A stretch of DNA of 42,822 nt, from NCBI GenBank assembly GCA_002494625.1, contig DACH01000013.1, forward strand, positions 1 to 42,822, given 5' to 3'. Position numbers and translations under genes: made by a program. The notes under the pieces were generated by a model. The model was not told the DNA's origin. It searched no databases and saw nothing but the letters and a program-made list of their open reading frames with translations. The DNA is from Archaeoglobus sp. UBA234. Lineage in GTDB: Archaea; Halobacteriota; Archaeoglobi; Archaeoglobales; Archaeoglobaceae. This document shows, piece by piece, positions 23,379 through 31,842 of the stretch. Within the stretch, counting starts at the first letter, position 1; each line of letters opens with the position of its first letter.

Positions 23379-25172
23379 TCAAAGAGTCCAGTCAAGGTTA
23401 AGAGACTCGAGCTTTTCTCTCAACGGAACTCCATTTTCGTCCCATCCTCTCTCTTCATAGTATTCTTTTCTCTGAACATCCAGATCGGGCACATTTCCCT
23501 CACTGCCACCATCAAGTGGTTTGAGTATCAAATCCGGAAGTCGATCATCAGCAGAGCTTATTCCACACCTCACATTGAACATTCTCTTCAGGTTATATAC
23601 CCTCTCACCAATTTTGTAGAGTTCTCCCACATCAATGCTGAACCCGGTGGCATATCTGAGAAGATTTGACATTGCATGTGGCTTGACAGGTATGAAAGCA
23701 CACATCGTTATGCAGTTGAACATTTCCGCAAAGTTCTGCATTCTTGCGGTAATTCTTCCTTTACCCTCAGAGGCAAACCTGTCCGGACTTGAAATATCAT
23801 ACTCCTTTACCTTGAGTCCCATCTCTATGTTGTACATCTGATGAGGAAGATGGCATGCTCCCCTGTTGTGCATTGCATATGCTGCTGCGAGACTTGCAAA
23901 GGCTCTCGGATCGTGCATTGGAATCTCTAACCCCTTCACATTTGCTGCTTCCTCAACTACTCCAAATTTTTCTCCAATGTGTCTCGTACCTTCTGCAAGA
24001 GCTTCTCCTCTCCCCTTTCTGAGAGCGATTTCCTCAAGAAGTTTCTTAACTTCTTCTGCATCTCCCCATTTTATTCCAAAATTGTGCAATCCTTTCTCAG
24101 TGAGAAACATTGCAAAGGCAATCGTAACGCCTGCACTTATTGTATCCACTCCAAAATCGTTTGCCAGATAGTTAATCTCAATCAGCGCTTTCAGATCATC
24201 GATTAGCTGAAGTGAGCCAAAACTTGCAAGAGTTTCATATTCAGGACCGTGAATTGTCTCTCCATCTATCTCCACAACCCTTCCACACCGTATTCTGCAA
24301 CCAAAGCAGCCATCGTTCTTTTTTAGAAATATCTCAGCCATTTTTGTCCCAGATATTTCAGAGGCTTTTTCGAAGGTTCCCTGTGTGTAATACTTTATCG
24401 GAAGGTCTCCAAACATTTCAGATGTTTCAACATAGCCTGCTGTCCCCAGTTCTTTGAACATGTTGCATGTAAAGTTTCCATCAATTCTCTCATTAAGGGC
24501 TTTTACCTCTTCATCAAACTTCTCAGGTTCTGCCAGCTCAATGTCTGCCCTCGTGTCGTAAGAGACTGCTATTCCCTTCAGCTTTTTAGCCCCCATCACT
24601 GCTCCCATTCCTGTTCTTCCTGCATGCCTTGAATTGTCAATTTGAACCGCTGCAAAGCGGACAAGATTTTCACCTGCCTGACCTATAACCGCGGTCGAGA
24701 TTTTTTTCTCCCCAACTTCTCTTTCAATCTCTTTCTGAGATTCATAGCTACCCTTGCCCCATATACCCTCAGCCGACCTTATCTCAGCCCCTGATGGATT
24801 TACTACCAAATAAACTGGTTGATCAGACTTGCCCTCTATCAGCAACCCATCCCAGCCTGAAAACTTCAGAAAGGCTGCCATTTTTCCTCCTGAATTTGAT
24901 TCCCCCCATATCCCTGTGAGTGGAGATTTCGCACAGAATTCTATTCTGCTTGTTGATGGAGCCGTTGTGCCTGAAAGGGGACCATTGAAAACGGCGAGGA
25001 CATTCCTATCAGAGAAAGCATCGTAATCAAAAACACCCATACGATAGAGATAGTAGGCTGCAAGTCCGCTCCCACCAATGTATTTTTCAAGCACATCCTT
25101 CTCAAGCTCAACTTTTTCAACAGTCCTCTCTGAGAGGTTTATTTTAAGAATTTTTCCCGCATATGAGAACAT
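23379..25172 (-). CDS. tungsten-type aldehyde ferredoxin oxidoreductase
   Basis: This 597-residue enzyme oxidises aldehydes to acids with ferredoxin, using a bis-pyranopterin tungsten cofactor and one 4Fe-4S cluster. Signatures are MFSYAGKILKINL at the start, IGGSGLAAYYLY, NGPLSGTTAPSTSRIEFCAKSPLTG, NSRHAGRTGMGAVMGAKKLK, and the cluster motif DGCFGCRIRCGR (Cys-x2-Cys-x3-Cys). The fourth Cys is in FNVRCGISSADDRLPD. Full family length. It starts 16 nt after the alcohol dehydrogenase stop, so an alcohol-to-aldehyde-to-acid sequence is likely. Confidence 0.95.
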   Translation of the reverse strand: MFSYAGKILKINLSERTVEKVELEKDVLEKYIGGSGLAAYYLYRMGVFDYDAFSDRNVLAVFNGPLSGTTAPSTSRIEFCAKSPLTGIWGESNSGGKMAAFLKFSGWDGLLIEGKSDQPVYLVVNPSGAEIRSAEGIWGKGSYESQKEIEREVGEKKISTAVIGQAGENLVRFAAVQIDNSRHAGRTGMGAVMGAKKLKGIAVSYDTRADIELAEPEKFDEEVKALNERIDGNFTCNMFKELGTAGYVETSEMFGDLPIKYYTQGTFEKASEISGTKMAEIFLKKNDGCFGCRIRCGRVVEIDGETIHGPEYETLASFGSLQLIDDLKALIEINYLANDFGVDTISAGVTIAFAMFLTEKGLHNFGIKWGDAEEVKKLLEEIALRKGRGEALAEGTRHIGEKFGVVEEAANVKGLEIPMHDPRAFASLAAAYAMHNRGACHLPHQMYNIEMGLKVKEYDISSPDRFASEGKGRITARMQNFAEMFNCITMCAFIPVKPHAMSNLLRYATGFSIDVGELYKIGERVYNLKRMFNVRCGISSADDRLPDLILKPLDGGSEGNVPDLDVQRKEYYEERGWDENGVPLREKLESLNLDWTL

Positions 25173-25188
25173 GCGACCACCTCAAAAA

Positions 25189-26355
25189 TCAGAAGTCGAT
25201 ATTCTTCCCTTCATAGGCATAAAGAAAGAGCTTTCTGAAGTCTTCCTCTGACGGAATTTCGACAAGGGTCAGAACGGTGTTGTCAAGGCTGGCATTATTG
25301 ACAAGGATATCAAGCTTCTCTTCAAAGGCATTTCTCTCTATGCCATACTGCTCAAGAAGCTCTTTGAAATTACCGGGCACATTGATTTTTTCAAGCAGAT
25401 CCATTGTCATATCCACTAAGGAATCGATCGCTTTCTCTCCCTTCTCCTGAATTCCGAGATGATACGCAAGCTCTTCATACTGCTCAATCACAAACTTGGA
25501 GTAGTACTTTGTCGTGTATGGAAGAGCAATACCACAGGCAAAGCCATGGGGTATGTGGAAAACTGCTCCAAGAGAGTGTCCGATCGAGTGGGAAAGTCCT
25601 GCCTGTGAACTTCCTATCGCAAGTCCCGCAATTGTGGCTGCGTTATGCACTTTTTCTACAGCCTCCCCATCACTCCTGTCTGTGCAGGCTCTGGGAAGGT
25701 ATTTGAAAAGAAGTTTACATGCCTGAATGCATAAACCATCTGTAAAATCATTTTTCCATGCAGAAACATAAGCATCCATTGCATGTGATAGGGCATCCAG
25801 TCCTGTGAAGGCTGCCACTTTGAGTGGCAAATCTCTGACCATCTCAGGATCCACAATTGCATAATCTGCCATTATTGCAGGGTGTATAGATGCAACTTTC
25901 CTGTTTTCCTCCTTCTTCGTGAGAACTATTGCATTTGAGCCTTCGCTACCACTTCCACTTGCTGTTGGAATAAGTATCAGCTTAACACCTTTCTCCTCAA
26001 GCTCCGTCCATGGTGAGATTTCCTCAGGATCCACATCCGGGTTCTCATAGATTGCTCTTATCCCCTTTGCAGCATCCAATGATGAGCCTCCCCCAACACC
26101 AATGATCATGTCAGGCTGAAAAGTCCTTGCAATACCAACACCTTCCATCACAATTTCAAAGGATGGATCGGGTTCAACCCTGTCGTATATCTCAAACTCC
26201 ACTCCCGCTTTTTTGAGTCTTTTTGTTATCTTGTCCACTACTCCTGTCTTCACCAAGTTCTCATCAGTAACAATCAGGGCTTTTCCCTTCAGTGTTTCAA
26301 GGAACTCAAGGGAGTCGCTTCCAAATACTATTCTCGGCGAAGCAAACCACCACAT
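25189..26355 (-). CDS. iron-containing alcohol dehydrogenase
   Basis: The 388-residue group III dehydrogenase interconverts alcohols and aldehydes with NAD(P). It shows the nucleotide-binding IGVGGGSSLDAAKGI, LILIPTASGSGSEGSNAIVL, and the metal ligands: Asp and His in GLDALSHAMDAY, then His in GLSHSIGHSLG and HIPHGFACG. It lies between the SCP2-like and AOR genes with gaps of 19 and 16 nt, so its aldehyde is the probable AOR substrate. Which alcohol is used cannot be read from the sequence. Confidence 0.94.
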   Translation of the reverse strand: MWWFASPRIVFGSDSLEFLETLKGKALIVTDENLVKTGVVDKITKRLKKAGVEFEIYDRVEPDPSFEIVMEGVGIARTFQPDMIIGVGGGSSLDAAKGIRAIYENPDVDPEEISPWTELEEKGVKLILIPTASGSGSEGSNAIVLTKKEENRKVASIHPAIMADYAIVDPEMVRDLPLKVAAFTGLDALSHAMDAYVSAWKNDFTDGLCIQACKLLFKYLPRACTDRSDGEAVEKVHNAATIAGLAIGSSQAGLSHSIGHSLGAVFHIPHGFACGIALPYTTKYYSKFVIEQYEELAYHLGIQEKGEKAIDSLVDMTMDLLEKINVPGNFKELLEQYGIERNAFEEKLDILVNNASLDNTVLTLVEIPSEEDFRKLFLYAYEGKNIDF

Positions 26356-26374
26356 CTAAATCCCTTTCTGATTT

Positions 26375-26776
26375 TTAATATTCAGTCTCTACCTTTTTCG
26401 TGCACTCTACGAGCAGTTTCGCTGCCTTTGTGTATTTCATAACCTTTGCCATGCTGCCCTTCAGTACGAACTGCCTTGTAATCAATCCCTTGATAGGATC
26501 TACCTCTCCCTCGAGAAGCTTTTTCCAGTTAGAAAACTTCCCTCTGAACTCAAAGGCTGCATTCACCTTCGACGGATCATCGACAACATATCCTCCTCTT
26601 GCCTTCCCGTGATAGAGATCAAGATAAACATACTTCGGTTCATCCATCTCCTCATCAGGTTCTATAACGAAAAGAAAATCTCCCTCCCAGTCCTTTGCTG
26701 CGTTTGCATACTCCTCGTTCGAGTTTATCGCCTTTATATATTCCTCCACCCACTCCTGGCTGAATAGTTTTGGCAT
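26375..26776 (-). CDS. SCP2 sterol/lipid-binding domain protein
   Basis: The 133-residue protein consists of a single SCP2-like domain, a hydrophobic-pocket fold that binds lipids or acyl chains. Diagnostic stretches are WEGDFLFVIEPDEE, YVYLDLYHGKARGGYVV, the helix-turn FRGKFSNWKKLLEGEVDPIKGLITRQFVLKGSMAKVMKYTKAAKLLV. The start is ATG 26776 (MPKLFS), with GAGGGTGAT upstream; the longer reading frame would begin in the TATA region. An A/T palindromic TATA box lies near 26808-26818. First gene of the minus-strand operon with alcohol dehydrogenase and AOR, suggesting a hydrophobic substrate. Confidence 0.88.
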   Translation of the reverse strand: MPKLFSQEWVEEYIKAINSNEEYANAAKDWEGDFLFVIEPDEEMDEPKYVYLDLYHGKARGGYVVDDPSKVNAAFEFRGKFSNWKKLLEGEVDPIKGLITRQFVLKGSMAKVMKYTKAAKLLVECTKKVETEY

Positions 26777-26818
26777 TCTATCACCCTCATTATTTTTGTA
26801 ATGGAAAATATATATATT

Positions 26819-27273
26819 TTTCACATTTCAGATGATCCGAAAAAATTTCAGGTTGTGCTATCTGTAGCCAGTAAATTATCTCCCGGAAACTGGAATATAT
26901 GAGTGTTGAATTGATATCTTTGGTAGTCATAAAACATCTGGGTGTTTGGACTTTCTTTTAAACATCCTCAATCTACTTTCTCTTTCTCCATTTTTAGCAA
27001 AGATTTTCATGGTATCTTCCTTTACGCTGTAATTTTGCCAGTCATTCTGTTATTATCACATATCAAGTTCTAACTAAGATGAATATACCACTAATTTGCC
27101 TTTCAAACAAAAATATCGTAAGTTTGAGAACACAAACTTCGGAATAAAAATAAACAATACTCAAGTATAAACTGCAACTGAACCACAACTCTCAAAAATT
27201 ATTTCCAGACGGTTGGGAGAATTTGAAAAGATTGAAATTATCAACGCTCTACAAAACAAAAGAGGTGTTTTTT
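26819..27273. other. 455-base spacer without a clear gene
   Basis: This spacer separates two divergent operons. On the minus strand a 27-codon ORF (MKIFAKNGERESRLR then MFKRKSKHPDVL, around 26929-27012) is basic and could be a gene scrap, but it is too short to call. AGAGGTG at 27261-27267 is the ribosome-binding site of the next gene. I see no repeat array or RNA gene. Confidence 0.3.
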
Positions 27274-28359
27274 ATGAATCTCTTCACACCCGTGGAAACC
27301 GAAAAACTCAGAATGAGAAATAGAATCGTGAGATCTGCTACTGCAGAATCCATGGCAGACGAGGATGGTAATGTAACTGACAGGATGATTGAGTTCTACA
27401 AAAAGCTTGCAATGGGTGGAGCAGGCACAATAATAACCGGATTCATGTACGTGAGTGAAAAGGGAAGGGCAATGAAGAGAATGACAGGGATAAGCAAGGA
27501 AAAACATGTTGAGGGGTTGAGTAGGCTTGTCAGGGAAGTAAAAAAGGTGAGCAGAGAGAAGTGGGAAGATGATGTTGTCTTTGTCGCACAGATTGTTCAT
27601 GCTGGAAGGCAGAACCATCCCTTTGAAGACCCTGTAGCCCCTTCAGCCGTTTTGGAGGGATTAACAAAAGTTATGCCAAGAGAGCTTGCTTATGATGAGA
27701 TACTGAATATTATCGACGATTTTGTGGAAGCTTCGCTGAGAGCTGAGAGGGCAGGTTTCGATGCAGTACAGCTCCACGCAGCTCACGGATATTTGCTCAG
27801 TCAGTTCATATCCCCCCATACAAACAGACGAAAGGATGAATTCGGAAAGGAGAGAGCAAAGATTTTGCTGGATATATTTGATGGGATAAGGGAGAGAAGT
27901 GAGATTCCAGTTATGATAAAGATGAATACAGTGGATTTTATACCCGGAGGGCTTGAAATTGATGAGGCTGTGAGAATTGCGAAACTACTTGACAAGGCTG
28001 GATTCGAGGCGATAGAAGTCAGTGGAGGAATGTGGGAGTCAGCACTCTACACGAAGTACAATGTGGTATGTCAGAATGTAAAAAAGAGCGGTGAAGCCTA
28101 CTTTGCAGATTATGCCTTTGAGATCAAGAAAAATGTAAGTATACCGGTTATGCTCGTTGGAGGTATAAGAAGAAAGGATACTGCTGAAAGTCTCCTAAGA
28201 AGAATTGATTTCATTTCGATGGCAAGACCGCTGATTAGAGATGCATTTCTACCGGAGAAATGGTTGAAAGGAGACAATGAGAGTGACTGCATTTCCTGCA
28301 ACAAATGTCTGAAGTACATCTCTTCAAGAGAGCTTGCATGCTATGCAGAAAAGGATTAG
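27274..28359 (+). CDS. Old Yellow Enzyme-type NADH:flavin oxidoreductase, barrel domain only
   Basis: The 361-residue FMN TIM-barrel protein resembles the first half of 2,4-dienoyl-CoA reductases: MNLFTPVETEKLRMRNRIVRS, AQIVHAGRQ, the catalytic-loop DAVQLHAAHGYLLSQFISPHTNRRKDEFG, PVMLVGGIRRKDTAE and FISMARPLIRDAFLPEKW. At the C-terminus four Cys (DCISCNKCL ... ACYAEKD) resemble the 4Fe-4S ligands that follow the barrel in the large enzymes, but the FAD/NADPH domains are missing. It must take electrons from a separate partner. ATG 27274 is chosen because AGAGGTG precedes it and the product then begins where homologues do. Confidence 0.9.
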   Translation: MNLFTPVETEKLRMRNRIVRSATAESMADEDGNVTDRMIEFYKKLAMGGAGTIITGFMYVSEKGRAMKRMTGISKEKHVEGLSRLVREVKKVSREKWEDDVVFVAQIVHAGRQNHPFEDPVAPSAVLEGLTKVMPRELAYDEILNIIDDFVEASLRAERAGFDAVQLHAAHGYLLSQFISPHTNRRKDEFGKERAKILLDIFDGIRERSEIPVMIKMNTVDFIPGGLEIDEAVRIAKLLDKAGFEAIEVSGGMWESALYTKYNVVCQNVKKSGEAYFADYAFEIKKNVSIPVMLVGGIRRKDTAESLLRRIDFISMARPLIRDAFLPEKWLKGDNESDCISCNKCLKYISSRELACYAEKD

Positions 28360-28374
28360 CGGGATATAGGAAAG

Positions 28375-28383
28375 TATTAAAAA
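28375..28383 (+). promoter_or_regulatory. TATA box of the PRPP synthetase gene
   Basis: TATTAAAAA lies about 26 nt before ATG 28405, with no ribosome-binding site between. A leaderless mRNA is likely. Confidence 0.4.
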
Positions 28384-28404
28384 TTTGATAACCAACAATC
28401 AACC

Positions 28405-29289
28405 ATGAGACTCATTATCCCCGGTTCACAGGGAATCCTTGCCTATCCGATATCAAAAAACACGGGCATACCTATGGGTTATGCTGAACTTGAAAAGCTC
28501 CCTGATGGAGAGAAATATGTAAGAATACCCGAGCAGGTTGCAGGAAAGGAGATTTTTCTTGTAAACTCCTTTGCATATACGCCAGACGAGATGATTATAG
28601 AAACTCTTTTCCTGATTGACACCTTTAAAGAGCTCGGTTCAGAGAAAATTATAGGAATATTTCCCTATTTCCCGTATTCGAGATTGATGAGGAGATTCAT
28701 AAAGGGCGAGGCGGCAAAACTCAGAACAGTTTCAAAGCTTTTCAAAACTGCAGGACTGGAAAAGATGTATGTTGTTGATTTCCACCTTCAGAATGTTGAC
28801 GAGATATTCGATTTTGAAGTTGTGAACATCTCGGCAATGCCATTGATTGCTGACTACATCACCAAAAACTTCGAGTTAGATTCACCAGTCGTTGTTGGTG
28901 CAGATCAGGTCGCAGAGCACTGGGCAAAGATTGTTGCCGAGAAGCTTGGATGTGAGTACAGACTGATGAGAAAGATAAGGATCGATGCAGAAAATGTGGT
29001 TGTGGACTCAGTTCCGGAAGTTGCCAACATGGATGTTGTGATTATCGATGATATAATATCAACCGGTGGCACGGTTGTTCAGGCTATCAAGGCTTTGAAG
29101 TCGGCAGGAGCAAGAAGGATATATGCTGCCTGCACACATCCGGTTCTATCCAGAGAAGCTTTAAAAATGATATATCATGTTGGAATAGATGGAATTATAG
29201 GAACTGATACCGTTCTAAGCCCGATAAGTCATGTCAGTGTTTCAGGGCTGATTTCAGAAAGCATAAAGGAAAATGAGGGTTTTGTATAG
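28405..29289 (+). CDS. prs: ribose-phosphate pyrophosphokinase (PRPP synthetase)
   Basis: The 294-residue enzyme makes PRPP from ribose 5-phosphate and ATP for nucleotide, His and Trp synthesis. It shows LPDGEKYVRIPE, IGIFPYFPYSRLMRRF (ATP flexible region), VVDFHLQNVDEIF at the place of the metal-binding DxH motif, VVGADQVAEHWAK, and the PRPP-binding loop MDVVIIDDIISTGGTV. Archaeal length. Related phosphoribosyltransferases lack the N-terminal half, so the call is secure, although DFHLQN is a slightly divergent form. Confidence 0.92.
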   Translation: MRLIIPGSQGILAYPISKNTGIPMGYAELEKLPDGEKYVRIPEQVAGKEIFLVNSFAYTPDEMIIETLFLIDTFKELGSEKIIGIFPYFPYSRLMRRFIKGEAAKLRTVSKLFKTAGLEKMYVVDFHLQNVDEIFDFEVVNISAMPLIADYITKNFELDSPVVVGADQVAEHWAKIVAEKLGCEYRLMRKIRIDAENVVVDSVPEVANMDVVIIDDIISTGGTVVQAIKALKSAGARRIYAACTHPVLSREALKMIYHVGIDGIIGTDTVLSPISHVSVSGLISESIKENEGFV

Positions 29290-29322
29290 GTATATGTCTC
29301 CGAAAAATTTAAAGGTATAAAA

Positions 29323-30507
29323 TCACTCTATTTCAAATTTAAATTCTTCTGATACTTTTATCGCAGATAAAAATCCTGATAGAACGATTGATAACCCAAA
29401 AAAGTAGAAGGGAGCGAAGAAACCTATATAACCACCCAGAAATCCGGCAAATATTGGACCAAGAGCAAGTCCGAGTGTTAAGGCTGAGTTCGTAACACTC
29501 ATTCCCAGACCAAGATTGTGCTCGCTCTTATCTGCAACCAGTGCTGTTGCGGGGGAGTAGATAAAGGCAACAACCACTCCCTGAAAAACCCTCAGGATCA
29601 AAAACTGTAGAAAGTTCTGACAGAGAGGCACTGCTATTGTTGAAATACCGAGAACTACAGTTCCGGCTACAAATATCCTCTTTCTCCCCATTCTGTCACT
29701 CAGCCTTCCAGCCGGTGCATTGAAAAAGGTTCTGGTAATGATATAGGCAGAGTAGGTTATTCCAAAGGTGAGGGGTGTGAGAGACATGTAGCTTAAAAAA
29801 GACTCCTCCAAGGGAACATAAGCAGAGAGGGCACAGATTGTAAAGAAAAGTGTTGTAGAGATCATTAGAATTTCTCTCGATGGTTTTTCCCTCTTTCCAT
29901 CATTCAGGGATGAGATTTCCACCTCTGGAACGAGTCTTAAAACTAAAGCGGCGCTCATGAGAGTCAGTGCCGCTCCAGCGATGAAGACCTCGCTGAAACC
30001 ATAGTACTCAAGCAGAATGCCTGCAAGAACAGGGGATAATGCAAACCCTATGTCAGTGACAGTATAAAAAATTCCAAAGTTCTCTCCTCTCTTTCTCCTT
30101 TCAGATACTGAAGCGAGTATTACTATGGACGAAACCATCACAACTGCTTCTGTAAAACCAAGAGCTACCCTCACAGATAGTAATGCAAGAAGATCCTCAA
30201 CCCGCGTATATGTGTATAAAACCATACTTGTAGCAAGCAATCCGAGAAAAAGCAGAAGCTTTGCTCTTCCCGTTCTGTCGATCGCAAGCCCGATAACAGG
30301 CTGAACGATTGTGGCAACTATTCCCCAGACAGCGATTATAACTCCAGAAAGGAAGGCGTTGGGGATACTTGTAGGATTTATTCCGGCAATAAAGAGTGGT
30401 AGAGCAAAGTAAACAGCTCCTCCACCCAGTGCATCAGATAATCTTGAAAAGGAGATGGCAAATATGTGCTTTCTCGAGTGAATGTAGAGACCGAGCCTTG
30501 AAGACAT
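29323..30507 (-). CDS. major facilitator superfamily transporter
   Basis: This 394-residue membrane protein has about 12 spans in two halves. The loop motif after span 2 appears as GLAIDRTGRAKLLLFLG and its counterpart in the second half as GRLSDRMGRKRIFVAGT, both typical of MFS drug/metabolite exporters. The substrate is unknown. A TATA-like ATTTATAA (30531-30538, minus direction) lies about 26 nt before the start codon, implying a leaderless mRNA. It shares the strand with the Lrp-type regulator 70 nt upstream. Confidence 0.9.
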   Translation of the reverse strand: MSSRLGLYIHSRKHIFAISFSRLSDALGGGAVYFALPLFIAGINPTSIPNAFLSGVIIAVWGIVATIVQPVIGLAIDRTGRAKLLLFLGLLATSMVLYTYTRVEDLLALLSVRVALGFTEAVVMVSSIVILASVSERRKRGENFGIFYTVTDIGFALSPVLAGILLEYYGFSEVFIAGAALTLMSAALVLRLVPEVEISSLNDGKREKPSREILMISTTLFFTICALSAYVPLEESFLSYMSLTPLTFGITYSAYIITRTFFNAPAGRLSDRMGRKRIFVAGTVVLGISTIAVPLCQNFLQFLILRVFQGVVVAFIYSPATALVADKSEHNLGLGMSVTNSALTLGLALGPIFAGFLGGYIGFFAPFYFFGLSIVLSGFLSAIKVSEEFKFEIE

Positions 30508-30576
30508 GGAAAAACAAATCTATCAATGTGATTTATAAGGATTGTCAAAAAACAGGAAAAATTAGCATTACCTAAA

Positions 30577-31011
30577 TTACTTGACCTTCTCAAGTATTAT
30601 AGCAGGACATATTTTCTTAACCCCAGGCAATTTTCCAATTTTATCTGATATTATTTTCGTAAGTTCATCTCCATCTCTTGCCCATATCTCTGCCATAATC
30701 ATGTGATCGCCCGTGGTTATATACACACTTCGTGTGAAATCCTCTTCTTTGAGCTTTTTTGCAACATCAAGAAATTTCTCAGGCTCAGTATCAACTCCCG
30801 TGAGAGATATGATATTGTATCCCAGTTTTGAGCTGTCAACCTCAACCGTGTATTTCTTTATAACCCCTTTCAGCTCGAGATTCTTCACTCTCTTCCTCAC
30901 TGCCGCTTCTGTTATACCCATCTCTTTCGCCATGTTCGTATAGGAAGCTCGTGCATCATCCATGAGCATCCTGATGATCTTCATATCCTTATCGTCAAGA
31001 TTTCTCATCAT
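30577..31011 (-). CDS. Lrp/AsnC-family transcription regulator
   Basis: The 144-residue protein has an N-terminal helix-turn-helix (LDDKDMKIIRMLMDDARASYTNMAKEMGITEAAVRKRVKNLELKGVI, residues 5-50) and a C-terminal ligand-binding RAM domain (NIISLTGVDTEPEKFLDVAKKL, DFTRSVYITTGDHMIMAEIWARD). Such proteins sense amino acids or related metabolites and act as octamers or dimers. GTATATAAAA at 31031-31040 (minus direction) lies about 25 nt before the ATG, so the mRNA is probably leaderless. The MFS gene downstream is a possible target. Confidence 0.93.
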   Translation of the reverse strand: MMRNLDDKDMKIIRMLMDDARASYTNMAKEMGITEAAVRKRVKNLELKGVIKKYTVEVDSSKLGYNIISLTGVDTEPEKFLDVAKKLKEEDFTRSVYITTGDHMIMAEIWARDGDELTKIISDKIGKLPGVKKICPAIILEKVK

Positions 31012-31419
31012 TTTTAACTATAACACTCAAGTATATAAAATTAACCTTAGAAATTGAAATAACACAAAAAAATTTAATTAGTTCGTAAAAAAGAGTAAGT
31101 ATTAGAAACCAAACAGGTTTAGAAAATGGAGTGACACGAGTGAATGCAGAAAGACTTTTGAAAAAATGTTCTCAAGGATTGAAATTTGCTACAATGCTGC
31201 ATGTTTTTATTCTGTTTCAGGGTATAATTGAGAGTCTGTTTTAGTAATCTCATATTTGCATGAAATACGATTTTCACAGCTAATCTGAGGCCCTATAGAT
31301 ATGCTTCGCGTGAGAAAAGGTGTCGATAGGCAATTTACTTTATTTTCACTTTATTAAAGTCATAAATATTTATGCAAAAAGAATAAAAGCAGGAACACTC
31401 AACACTATCCGGTGGTCTA
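31012..31419. other. 408-base spacer with a candidate micro-ORF and a promoter palindrome
   Basis: Left end: the Lrp gene's minus-strand promoter. Middle: a 34-codon ORF (31140-31244). Right: CATAAATATTTATG at 31361-31374, a perfect 14-bp palindrome containing a TATA-like AAATATTTAT, about 50 nt before the OsmC gene. GGTGGT at 31411-31416 is that gene's ribosome-binding site. Confidence 0.4.
31140..31244 (+). CDS. candidate micro-protein with a hydrophobic segment
   Basis: A GTG-initiated ORF of 34 codons has GGAGTGA 5 nt upstream. The product begins VNAERLLKKCSQGLKF and continues ATMLHVFILFQGIIESLF, an amphipathic or membrane-associated helix. A TATA-like AATTTAAT lies near 31072. It could equally be the remnant of a lost gene. 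No relatives recognised. Confidence 0.2.
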   Translation: MNAERLLKKCSQGLKFATMLHVFILFQGIIESLF

Positions 31420-31830
31420 ATGGAGTGCTGTGATGCTGATAAAAGTGTGGCTAAGATCAAATGGGTTGGCAAAAGACAGTTCGTTGGAACTTCAAGAGAG
31501 CATTCTGTTGTCCTTGATCAGAAGACACACGAAAAAGGAGAAAACACGGGTTTCAAACCCACCGAACTTTTGCTCATATCCATTGGTGGTTGTCTCGGCA
31601 CAACGCTTATTTCAATGGCTGAACTTCATGAGAAAAGAATTGATAGCCTGTATATCGATGTTGAAATTGAAAGAAATTCTGCAGGTGATGGATGGCTTTT
31701 CAGAATAAAGGTTAAGCTTGAAGGAAATATGGACGAGAAAGAGAGAGCCGAGTTCATAAAGAGAGCTGAAGAGATCTGCAAAATATCGAATATCGTGAGA
31801 AACGAGAATGAGATTATACTGGAACTTTGA
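31420..31830 (+). CDS. OsmC/Ohr-family peroxiredoxin-like protein
   Basis: The 136-residue protein has the OsmC pattern: THEKGENTGFKPTELLLISIGGCLGTTLISMAELHEKRI with the peroxidatic-type Cys58, and the resolving-type Cys120 in AEEICKISNIV. Such proteins reduce organic hydroperoxides with thiols; the YhfA-like branch with this GENTGFxPTELLL motif is less well characterised. It has its own palindromic promoter. It converges with the next gene, whose stop is 12 nt away. Confidence 0.9.
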   Translation: MECCDADKSVAKIKWVGKRQFVGTSREHSVVLDQKTHEKGENTGFKPTELLLISIGGCLGTTLISMAELHEKRIDSLYIDVEIERNSAGDGWLFRIKVKLEGNMDEKERAEFIKRAEEICKISNIVRNENEIILEL

Positions 31831-31842
31831 AATAAATCTATT

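Noticed and set aside
26929..27012. Transposase fragment on the minus strand (ESRLRMFKRKSKHPDVL)
   Set aside because: Only 27 codons and no recognisable catalytic motif. No inverted repeats of an insertion sequence were found anywhere in the window.
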